Source: JBMNOZ01 sp050943335
Lineage (GTDB): Bacteria > Bacillota > Desulfitobacteriia > Desulfitobacteriales > Syntrophobotulaceae
Assembly: GCA_050943335.1 (NCBI GenBank)
Contig: JBMNOZ010000022.1
Coordinates: 1 to 28,195, forward strand
Length of the DNA: 28,195 bases
Direction of reading: 5' to 3'
In this document: piece by piece, positions 8,801 to 15,372 of the stretch
Layout: every line of letters starts with the position of its first letter
Numbering within the stretch: position 1 is the stretch's first letter
Program-made: the position numbers and the translations under genes
The notes under the pieces: generated by a model
What the model was told of the DNA's origin: nothing
Databases searched by the model: none
The model's input: the letters and a program-made list of their open reading frames with translations, nothing else

Positions 8801-8937
8801 TAGAACATAAAAGATTCCCAATGCAATTTTTGGAGCCGGAGAAAAGAAAACATAGCTTTGAAGAAGTTTCTTTAGGCTACCATAAACTAAACGCCATCGC
8901 TGAATCTATGCGTTGCTTGCACTGTGATAGGAGGTAG
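5857..8937 (+). CDS. NuoF/HydB-like NAD(H):FMN subunit fused to a GltD/NfnB-like FAD oxidoreductase
   Basis: At 1026 residues this is almost twice a normal NuoF/HydB. Residues 1 to about 105 form a thioredoxin-like [2Fe-2S] domain (CSGNGCVSAQC, TGCMGTC). Next comes the NuoF core with the FMN/NADH glycine-rich loop RGRGGAGFKTG (residues 182-191) and a [4Fe-4S] site C472-x2-C475-x2-C478 plus C518. The C-terminal 2x[4Fe-4S] ferredoxin domain usual for HydB is absent. From C548 the chain continues as a full glutamate-synthase-small-subunit-type module: an N-terminal Fe-S domain (SPCENACPAKVNVPGYL, CGRICTHPCESKCRRG), an FAD-binding G658-x-G660-x2-G663 fingerprint, a second Rossmann motif GGGNTALDAA (788-797) followed by ILYRR, and a C-terminal FAD motif GVFIGGDVARG. 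It ends RCLHCDRR. No stop or shift lies at the junction, so it is a true fusion. It probably oxidises or reduces NAD(H) at the FMN site and NAD(P)H at the second site. That second activity is inferred. Confidence 0.92.
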   Translation: MITDIADLERIKKEYYDNLAQYRYQILVCSGNGCVSAQCEMVKEALHESLKKHKITDVKIISTGCMGTCVVGPVILVKPDDTFYIEITPEKAEEIVESHLRNGVILEKYTFYNQALNRHVPNINNIPFFKNQVKVALRNCGQIDYSSIEAYIANGGYFALAKALTKMKRSGVVEEIKKSGLRGRGGAGFKTGIKWEAGMRAVSEQKYIVCNADEGDPGAFMDRSIIEGDPHSIIEGMMIGGYAIGANKGYIYVRAEYPLAFERLKQAVFEARNKGLLGHKLFKTDFEFDLEIRIGAGAFVCGEETSLLASLEGRRGEPRQKPPYPFERGLFNKPTIINNVETLANVPVIISKGADWFSKLGTETAKGTKVLALAGDIVNTGLVEVPMGMSLGDILFKIGGGAPAGKAFKAAQVGGPSGGCITKEFLNTPVDYKNIVRLGAIMGSGGLIVMDEDTCMVDTAKYFMEFVQDESCGQCLPCRVGVKRMLEILDRITKGKGQDGDIELLQELGAVIKETAMCGLGQTAPNPVLSTIEYFREEYEEHIKDKYCRAGVCADLFISPCENACPAKVNVPGYLALVSAGRYLDAYNLIRQENPFPAVCGRICTHPCESKCRRGQLDEAVAIKDIKRFIADYAFRHEGEFKKDIVFPKNNKSIGIIGAGPSGLTCGYYLARLGYDVEVYESQPIAGGILAFGIPEYRLPKNVLKHEIELIEQVGVNIHLNTEIGKDISLDELRRKHDAIYIATGTQLSNKIKIPGEDLKGVVHGLDFLRNVNLGREMQIGETVAVFGGGNTALDAARTAVRLGAKKVMILYRRTLDDMPADPREIKEAMAEGIEVLPLVKPVRFLGQESIEAIECLLMEPNGFDVDGRNKPREITGSNFTIKVDMAIPAISQSSDFPFVKREEVESSEWENLIPGKNTPTTNIDGVFIGGDVARGSDVVITAIADGKKAAIAIDLYLGGKGKLNKGEAIEIPVIEDEDEVIEHKRFPMQFLEPEKRKHSFEEVSLGYHKLNAIAESMRCLHCDRR

Positions 8938-8943
8938 GGGAAA

Positions 8944-10728
8944 ATGGTTAGATTAACAATTAATAATCGAGATATAGTTGTTCCAAAAGGCACAACCATT
9001 TTAGAAGCAGCAAAACAGAATGGGATCTCCATTCCTAGCCTTTGCTACTTAAAAGGGGTTCATAAATCAGGGTCCTGTAGAATCTGTGTCGTAGAAGTAG
9101 AAGGATCTAGAACCCTACAACCTTCCTGTGTGGTAACAGTACGAGATGGAATGGTGGTAAAAACCAATACCCAGAGAGTACGTCAGGCAAGAAAAATTCT
9201 GTATGAGCTCTTTCTTTCTAACCATCCCCAAGATTGTCTAAACTGCGAGCGTAACCAAAGTTGCGAGCTCCAAGAGTTGGGGAACCGCCTCGGCGTAAAT
9301 GAAGCTCGTTTTGAAGGACAACATTCTAAAAGTAAGATAGATTTTTCTCCCTCTATTACTAGGGATATGTCTAAGTGTATTCTTTGCCGTCGTTGTGTTA
9401 CGGTCTGTAATGAAGTCCAACAAGTTGGCGTCTTAAATGCCCAACACCGAGGGTTTAATACATCTATCGGTCCGGCTCTGGACCTAGCTCTTGATACTGT
9501 AAACTGTGCTTATTGCGGGCAGTGTACTTTGGTTTGCCCGGTCGGAGCCCTTCAAGAAACTGGGAATCTTGAAAATGTCTGGGAGGTATTAAGCTCCAAG
9601 AAGAAGCGAACAGTCGTCCAAGTCGCTCCGGCAATTAGAGCCGCTTTAGGTGAGGAATTTGGCCTGGAACCGGGAACTCTAGTAACCGGTAAATTGGCCA
9701 CTGCTCTACGCGAATTGGGTTTTGATGATGTTTTCGATACCAACTTTGCCGCTGATTTAACAATTATTGAAGAAGGGACAGAATTACTGACCAGGCTGAC
9801 TAAAGCGCTGACTGGTGGAGAAGCTGTTCTGCCCATGATTACTAGCTGTAGCCCCGGTTGGATAAAGTATATCGAACATTTTTTTCCTCAAGAGCTGGAT
9901 CACCTTTCAACCTGTAAAGCCCCGCACACTATGCTCGGAGCGTTAGTGAAATCTTACTACGCTTCCAAAATTAATGTTCAGCCTCAAGATATGTATGTGG
10001 TTTCGGTAATGCCCTGCACAGCCAAAAAGTTTGAAATTTCCAGACCGGAAATGAAGAATAACGGTGTTCCCAATGTTGATGCTGTTTTGACAACCAGAGA
10101 ATTGGCTAAAATGATTAAAGAAGCGGGAATAGATTTCGTCAACCTTCAAGACAGCTCCTTTGATCGCCCATTAGGTTTATCTACCGGAGCTGCGGATATC
10201 TTCGGAGTTACCGGTGGGGTAATGGAAGCTGCTTTACGGACAGTATACGAACTGGTTACCGGTAGGGAGCTACCTTTTGACAAGCTTCATGTAGACCCTA
10301 TTGTCGGTTTTAACCAGTTAAAAAAAGCCGAGCTATTAATTGAAAACCCTCTGGAAAACTACAAATTCCTGGAAGGGATTACAATAAAAGTCGCTGTGGC
10401 CAGCGGTTTAGCCGGAGCAAAGGTGCTGCTGGAAGAGGTAGCAAAAGGAGAATCCCCTTACCACTTTATAGAGGTAATGGCTTGTCCGGGAGGCTGTATT
10501 AATGGTGGCGGTCAACCCGGACCGGCTACTCCCGAAATAAGGCAAAAGCGCTTAGAAGCTCTGTATCGAGAAGATGAGGGAAAAAAACAGCGAAAATCTC
10601 ATGAAAACCAATATGTAAACAAGCTTTACGAAGAGTTTCTTGGAGAACCCAACAGTCACAAATCCCATGAACTACTGCATACCTCCTATACTGAACGGGG
10701 TAAATACAATGAGTATTTAAAATATTAA
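8944..10728 (+). CDS. hydA: [FeFe] hydrogenase catalytic subunit (HydA, trimeric/bifurcating type)
   Basis: The 594-residue protein makes or consumes H2 at an H-cluster. In order it has a plant-type [2Fe-2S] domain (C34, SGSCRICVVEVEG, PSC), a His/Cys-ligated [4Fe-4S] site (NHPQDCLNCERNQSC), a two-cluster ferredoxin (C145, C148, C151, C155 and C188, C191, C194, C198) and the H-cluster domain with L1 TSCSPGW (300-306), L2 MPCTAKKFE (C358) and L3 MACPGGCINGGGQP (C514, C518). The C-terminal tail (ENQYVNKLYEEFLG) corresponds to the small-subunit region fused in monomer-type HydA. There is no signal peptide, so it is cytoplasmic. L1 has Ser303 where many family members have a second Cys. It starts 6 bases after the fusion gene, with GATAGGAGG just upstream. 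Maturation genes hydE, hydF and hydG are not in the window. Ferredoxin is the likely further partner. Confidence 0.95.
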   Translation: MVRLTINNRDIVVPKGTTILEAAKQNGISIPSLCYLKGVHKSGSCRICVVEVEGSRTLQPSCVVTVRDGMVVKTNTQRVRQARKILYELFLSNHPQDCLNCERNQSCELQELGNRLGVNEARFEGQHSKSKIDFSPSITRDMSKCILCRRCVTVCNEVQQVGVLNAQHRGFNTSIGPALDLALDTVNCAYCGQCTLVCPVGALQETGNLENVWEVLSSKKKRTVVQVAPAIRAALGEEFGLEPGTLVTGKLATALRELGFDDVFDTNFAADLTIIEEGTELLTRLTKALTGGEAVLPMITSCSPGWIKYIEHFFPQELDHLSTCKAPHTMLGALVKSYYASKINVQPQDMYVVSVMPCTAKKFEISRPEMKNNGVPNVDAVLTTRELAKMIKEAGIDFVNLQDSSFDRPLGLSTGAADIFGVTGGVMEAALRTVYELVTGRELPFDKLHVDPIVGFNQLKKAELLIENPLENYKFLEGITIKVAVASGLAGAKVLLEEVAKGESPYHFIEVMACPGGCINGGGQPGPATPEIRQKRLEALYREDEGKKQRKSHENQYVNKLYEEFLGEPNSHKSHELLHTSYTERGKYNEYLKY

Positions 10729-10761
10729 AATAGCAGTTTAATAGGGGCTGTTTTCCGTTAT

Positions 10762-10817
10762 CAGTCATTTTAAACAGAAGCAGAAATTTTTCTCTGTTTA
10801 AAATGACTGTTTTTTTC
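10762..10817 (+). terminator. Strong terminator of the hydrogenase operon
   Basis: Perfect 16-base stem CAGTCATTTTAAACAG / CTGTTTAAAATGACTG (10762-10809) with a 16-base loop, then seven T residues. Confidence 0.9.
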
Positions 10818-10872
10818 CCCGGTTTTCCAAAAATTCAAAAATTGTACATTTCGGACTTTTTTTTTTTCTTTA

Positions 10873-10901
10873 TTGAGTTAGGATTTTCCTTATGCTACCA
10901 T
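10873..10901 (+). promoter_or_regulatory. Weak candidate promoter for the phosphotriesterase-like gene
   Basis: TTGAGT (10873-10878) and TACCAT (10896-10901) with a 17-base spacer, between the hydrogenase terminator and the next gene. Both boxes are partial matches. Confidence 0.3.
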
Positions 10902-10944
10902 TTGTTTAACTCTCTCTTAATCAAAAAGAGAAAGGAGTTAGATT

Positions 10945-12036
10945 ATGGCCAAACAAGTGATGACTCTTAATGGTCCTCTTGAGCCGGATTCCTTGGGATT
11001 TACCTCTATGCACGAACATGTGCTCATGACCGGTGCTTATATGCACGAGTTTTTTTACCAAAAAGTTATGGATCATCCTTTTTTAGGAGAAAATGATCCT
11101 ACTACTTTAGAAAATATCTGTTATGTACGCCGTAACGCCATGGCCACTTATGCGGCTGTCGACTTACAAAATGCCGACCGTATGTTATTAGAAGTTGAAG
11201 ATTTTAAGAAAACCGGTGGAAACTCTATGTTGGATTGTACGGCAGTAGGAATCCGTGCTAATATCCCGGCTGTAATTGAAATTAGCCAGAAAACCGGAGT
11301 CAATATTATCGGTTGCACCGGATTTTATATGAGTCTCACTTGGCCTGAAAAATTTCACGGACTGGAGACTAAAGACTATTATAAATTTATGGTCAATGAG
11401 ATCGAGAATGGTATAGAAGGTACAAATGCTCGTCCGGGAGCTTTGAAAATCGGCCTTTCGGACTTTAATGAAGAAGAAAGGAAAGCTTTACGAGCAGCAG
11501 CCCAAATCTCCAAAGTTAATGATATGTGTTTAACCCTACACCCGGCTTTTGGAGTCGATGTCAATCTAGCGGTAGACATAATGATGGAAGAGGGAATGAA
11601 ACCGGAGAATATTATTGTTGCCCATGTGAATATGACTTGCTTTGAACTTTCTTTGGAAAAATTGATTAAGGATCCTACAAGCTGGAACTGTTTTAATCCC
11701 ACCTATCTTCAAGGTCTTTTGGAGCGGGGGATTAATTTATCTTTTGAATGTTTCGGCAACTCTACCGATCATGAAATGAATGGGATGATAGGTCCAATCG
11801 ATTGGGCCACTCTCGCTTATCTTTACTATTTTGTAAATCGAGGTTATACGGAACAGATTGTTATGGGCGATGATATTTGTACCGATATGTGTACCCGTCG
11901 GGGCGGGGGAGAGGGATATACCCGCCAAACTATTTTTGTAATAAACACTATGCGGCGCTACATGGGGTTTTCAGAGGAAATCATAGATACTATTACCATA
12001 AAAAACCCGAAACGTTTATTGACTTATAAATCTTAG
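10945..12036 (+). CDS. Phosphotriesterase-family metal-dependent hydrolase
   Basis: The 363-residue protein is an amidohydrolase-superfamily TIM barrel of the phosphotriesterase (PTE/Php) family. The binuclear metal site can be traced: H23-x-H25 in SMHEHVLM, the bridging lysine probably K168 in RPGALKIGLSD, H199 in LTLHPAF, H227 in IVAHVN and the catalytic aspartate D309 in VMGDDIC. Family members hydrolyse lactones, phosphoesters or amides, and the natural substrate cannot be predicted from sequence. A good RBS (AAAGGAG) precedes the ATG. A VOC protein follows 31 bases later, probably in the same transcript. An acyl-CoA synthetase fusion and a carrier lie beyond it, so a lactone or ester hydrolase in a catabolic route is plausible, though inferred. 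Confidence 0.85.
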   Translation: MAKQVMTLNGPLEPDSLGFTSMHEHVLMTGAYMHEFFYQKVMDHPFLGENDPTTLENICYVRRNAMATYAAVDLQNADRMLLEVEDFKKTGGNSMLDCTAVGIRANIPAVIEISQKTGVNIIGCTGFYMSLTWPEKFHGLETKDYYKFMVNEIENGIEGTNARPGALKIGLSDFNEEERKALRAAAQISKVNDMCLTLHPAFGVDVNLAVDIMMEEGMKPENIIVAHVNMTCFELSLEKLIKDPTSWNCFNPTYLQGLLERGINLSFECFGNSTDHEMNGMIGPIDWATLAYLYYFVNRGYTEQIVMGDDICTDMCTRRGGGEGYTRQTIFVINTMRRYMGFSEEIIDTITIKNPKRLLTYKS

Positions 12037-12067
12037 TCTCAGAGTCAACTGGTAAGGAGGAAAGAAG

Positions 12068-12442
12068 ATGTTAATGAGATTTAGTCACTGCGCATTAATT
12101 GTGAATGATATGGATGAATCTTTAAATTTTTATCAGGAGATTGTCGGTTTAAAATTAGAGCAGAGATTCATGGTCGAGCCGGAAGTAGAACTCAGTATTT
12201 TAGGAGAAGAGGAAACAAAAATTGAGCTTATCCATCACAAAAACAAAGCTCAAATTGCCGGCCATGGGGAAGGGATAACTATTGGCTTTCAAGTCAGGTC
12301 TATAGAAGAAATGTATACCTTTGTTAAAGATAAAGGTTTAAAACCAACTGAAATTTTTCAACCCGTTCCGGATGTAAGATTTTTTTATGTCCAAGACCCA
12401 AACGGTTACAATGTTGAATTTATAGAATTCGGCCCAACATAA
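12068..12442 (+). CDS. VOC-superfamily (glyoxalase-fold) protein
   Basis: The 124-residue protein shows the paired beta-alpha-beta-beta-beta units of the vicinal oxygen chelate fold: FSHCALIVNDMDESLNFYQEIVGLKL, then IELIHHK, and a second half ending FYVQDPNGYNVEFIEFGP. The likely metal ligands are H7, E53 and E117. The position usually held by the third ligand (His in glyoxalase I, Gln in some epimerases) seems to be T71 in GITIGFQV, so the enzyme may not be a standard lactoylglutathione lyase. Start at 12068, with GGAGG 7 bases upstream. It is codirectional with the phosphotriesterase-like gene and followed by a hairpin. Isomerase, epimerase or dioxygenase activity are all possible. Confidence 0.82.
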   Translation: MLMRFSHCALIVNDMDESLNFYQEIVGLKLEQRFMVEPEVELSILGEEETKIELIHHKNKAQIAGHGEGITIGFQVRSIEEMYTFVKDKGLKPTEIFQPVPDVRFFYVQDPNGYNVEFIEFGPT

Positions 12443-12469
12443 TTTTTAATTGCCTACTAAAGAAAATAG

Positions 12470-12508
12470 AATCAGCAGTTAGGGTTTAGAACTAACTGCT
12501 GATTGTTA
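12470..12508. terminator. Hairpin between convergent genes
   Basis: Perfect 13-base stem AATCAGCAGTTAG / CTAACTGCTGATT (12470-12504) with a 9-base loop, followed by a weak T tract. It may end the plus-strand transcript, and by symmetry the minus-strand one. Confidence 0.65.
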
Positions 12509-12563
12509 TTAATAGACTTTTCAAAGAAAGAATTGAAGTTGAAAAGCAGATTAAGGTTAAATT

Positions 12564-15092
12564 TTAGGCAGTGACAATACTATTGGCGTTTTGAAGATTA
12601 AGTTTTTCTATAGCCTGTTCTCTCATTTTATACTTCAGAATTTTCCCAGCGGCATTCATAGGAAATTCTTCTACAAACTCAACATAGCGGGGAGTTTTAT
12701 GTCTGGCTAGGGAGGAGCGGACAAAATCTTTGAGTTCCTCTTCAGTAAGCTCAGCACCGCTTTTGAGAATAACACATGCCATAATCTCTTCCCCATATTG
12801 TTCGTCGGGTACACCGATCACTTGAACATCCTTTACTTTAGGATGGGTATAGATGAAATCTTCAATTTCCTTGGGATAAATATTCTCTCCGCCGCGAATA
12901 ATCATATCCCGAATACGACCGGTAATCTTATAATAGCCATTTTCATCCCGGCGGGCCAAATCCCCGGTATGCAACCACCCATCTTCGTCAATAGCTGTTG
13001 CCGTAGCTTCCGGCATTTTGTAATAACCTTTCATAACATTATAACCGCGGGCGACAAATTCCCCATCAACCCCATCAGGCAGATCTTCTCCGGTTTTGGG
13101 ATCCACAATTTTGCATTCCACACCAGGTAGAGCTCGCCCAACTGTGTTCACACGCAGTTCAATACTGTCTTCGATATGGCTTTGAGTACAACCGGGGGAG
13201 GACTCGGTTTGACCATAGACAATTGTAATTTCCCTCATGTTCATCTTGTCGATCACATCTTGCATAACTTTAATCGGACAAGGGCTTCCGGCCATAATCC
13301 CAGTTCGCACATGGGAGAAATCTGTAGAAGGGAAATCCTCATGTTCCAACATAGCGATGAACATAGTTGGAACACCGTGGAAACAAGTGATTTTTTCCTG
13401 AGTAATACACTTAAGAGCTTGTTTCGGTGAAAAATACGGGAGGGGAGACATGGTAGAGGCATGAGTCATAGCAGCAGTCATGGCTAGAACCATCCCAAAA
13501 CAATGAAACATTGGCACCTGGATCATCACCCGGTCAGCAGTGGAAAGATCCATATTGTCCCCGACACTCTTACCATTATTAATCACATTGTAATGAGTGA
13601 GCATGACGCCTTTGGGAAAGCCTGTAGTTCCGGAGGTATATTGGATATTACAAACGTCATGTTTATTAAGAGCCAAAGCCCGACGGTAAACCTCTTCTAT
13701 TGGTACTTCTTTACCGAGGTCTAAAGCTTCTTGCCAAGTTAGACAACCTTTTTGTTTGGAATCAATAGTAATGATGTTGCGTAGAAAAGGAAATTTTTTG
13801 ACATGCAAAGGTTTTTTGCTGTCCATGTTTTCCAGTTCTGGACAAAGTTCTTTTATAATGGCAATATAATCAGAATCTTTATATCCATCAATCATAACCA
13901 GGGTATGAGTATCTGATTGACGGAGGAGGTATTCCATCTCATAAATCTTATAGGCAGTGTTGACAGTGACTAAAATTGCACCTATTTTGGTCACGGCCCA
14001 AAAAGTTATATACCACTGGGGAACGTTAGTAGCCCAAATTGCTACTTTATCGCCCTGTTTAACACCAATAGCTATTAATGCCCGGGCAAAATCATCAACA
14101 TCATTGCGAAATTCTGAATAAGTACGAGTATAGTCTAAGGTTGTGTACCGAAAAGCCATTTGGTCAGGAAACTCCTGGACAACTCGATCCAAAACTTGGG
14201 GAAAAGTAAGATCAATTAAGGTGTTTTTCTCCCAGATGTATTTTCCTGTCTTGGTTTTGTTATCGTATAAATATCCCTTAATGTCTTTTTCTAGATACCG
14301 GGACATATAAGAAGCGTAATTAGGAAAAACAACTCCTGCTTCCGCCAGGTCAGCTGACCAGCGTTTGACCCATTCTAAGGAAAGATATCCCTCATAATTA
14401 ATGGAGCGTAAAGCGGCCATGATTTTATCTATCGGTAGATCTCCTTCTCCCATCATCCGATACTTTATAGACCCCTCTTCCATTACTGAATCTTTAGTAT
14501 GAACATATTTAATATAGGCCCCGAGATTTTGAACAGTCTGCTCCGGAGTCTCACCTGCAAAGCGGTAGGGATGATTTATGTCCCAGAGGGCAGCTACTGC
14601 ATCACTGTGGATGTTATCCAATAGTTTGCAAAGGCGTGCGGTATCAGCATATACGCCATTTGTTTCTATTAATAAAGTAACCTCTTTTTCTTCCGCTAAA
14701 GGGATTAGACGCTTAAGGGCCTCTAAGACAATTTTGTCATCTACTTCACCTGTCGGATGGGGTTCAAGGTCGGCAAGGATACGAACATAAGGGGTCCCTA
14801 ACTTGGCGGCCAGGATAATATATTGAACGATTTCTTCGTGATTCTTTTCAGCCTGTTCAGGGAATTTCAAACAACACCCCGAAGATAAACAAGGGATTTC
14901 CAGGCGTAATTCCGATAGTTTTTTGATAGTTTGGGGTAGTTGGTCCTTAGTGAAAGGCTGAGCCTGAACAGCAAAAATATCCTTGCCAAGCCCGCGTATT
15001 TCAATACCATCAAAGCCGAGGTCTTTAGCCATTGAATAGATTTCCGGCCAGGAAAAATTCGGACAACCCAGTGTTGAGAATGCAAGTTTCAT
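12564..15092 (-). CDS. Fusion of a xylose-isomerase-like TIM barrel and an AMP-forming acyl-CoA synthetase
   Basis: The 842-residue product has two complete enzyme halves. Residues 1 to about 270 form a sugar phosphate isomerase/epimerase (AP endonuclease family 2) barrel with all four usual metal ligands: E143 (LLIETNG), D171 (WDINHPYRF), H198 (YVHTKDS) and E240 (LSLEWVKRW). After a short linker (YLYDNKTKTGKYIWEKNTLI) comes an acyl-CoA synthetase: the P-loop YTSGTTGFPKG near residue 485, YGQTESSPG, HTGDLARRDENGYYKITGR, MIIRGGENIYPKEIE, and a C-terminal NAAGKILKYKMRE with the catalytic lysine. The C-terminal half would activate a carboxylate to its CoA thioester with ATP. The barrel's substrate is unknown. 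The start at 15092 is preferred over an ATG 27 bases upstream because GGGAGG lies 6-7 bases before it. There is no frameshift at the joint. The neighbours (hydrolase, VOC protein, MFS carrier) fit a catabolic module. Confidence 0.9.
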   Translation of the reverse strand: MKLAFSTLGCPNFSWPEIYSMAKDLGFDGIEIRGLGKDIFAVQAQPFTKDQLPQTIKKLSELRLEIPCLSSGCCLKFPEQAEKNHEEIVQYIILAAKLGTPYVRILADLEPHPTGEVDDKIVLEALKRLIPLAEEKEVTLLIETNGVYADTARLCKLLDNIHSDAVAALWDINHPYRFAGETPEQTVQNLGAYIKYVHTKDSVMEEGSIKYRMMGEGDLPIDKIMAALRSINYEGYLSLEWVKRWSADLAEAGVVFPNYASYMSRYLEKDIKGYLYDNKTKTGKYIWEKNTLIDLTFPQVLDRVVQEFPDQMAFRYTTLDYTRTYSEFRNDVDDFARALIAIGVKQGDKVAIWATNVPQWYITFWAVTKIGAILVTVNTAYKIYEMEYLLRQSDTHTLVMIDGYKDSDYIAIIKELCPELENMDSKKPLHVKKFPFLRNIITIDSKQKGCLTWQEALDLGKEVPIEEVYRRALALNKHDVCNIQYTSGTTGFPKGVMLTHYNVINNGKSVGDNMDLSTADRVMIQVPMFHCFGMVLAMTAAMTHASTMSPLPYFSPKQALKCITQEKITCFHGVPTMFIAMLEHEDFPSTDFSHVRTGIMAGSPCPIKVMQDVIDKMNMREITIVYGQTESSPGCTQSHIEDSIELRVNTVGRALPGVECKIVDPKTGEDLPDGVDGEFVARGYNVMKGYYKMPEATATAIDEDGWLHTGDLARRDENGYYKITGRIRDMIIRGGENIYPKEIEDFIYTHPKVKDVQVIGVPDEQYGEEIMACVILKSGAELTEEELKDFVRSSLARHKTPRYVEFVEEFPMNAAGKILKYKMREQAIEKLNLQNANSIVTA

Positions 15093-15372
15093 ATAATTTC
15101 CTCCCTTATGTAATTTCAATTAAAAAAGCTCCCGCCTCCTAATATAGCTCTTAGAGACGAAAGCAAGCGAACAGCAAAGCTTTTTCCCTTTCATCGCTTC
15201 TACGATATTTTCAGCTATTTTATCAAATTCCGAATTCCTTTTCAAGAGCTGTAATATAAAAGATTTTAAAAAAACGTTAGTGTGGATATACAGTTTTTAA
15301 GAATTATGTTATCTTAAGTATTAGGTAAAGTTTGACTTGTTTGCTAAAAATAAAATAAAGGAAAGTGGTAAT

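Noticed and set aside
15138..15310. Open stretch of about 50 codons on the minus strand upstream of the TIM-barrel fusion gene (contains KIAENIVEAMKGKKL).
   Set aside because: No start codon with a ribosome binding site, no recognisable family and the usual leader composition; treated as chance.
15337..15372. Longer N-terminus for the MFS transporter from a TTG at 15337.
   Set aside because: No ribosome binding site; the later TTG at 15373 has AAAGGA at proper distance and leaves a normal MFS N-terminus.
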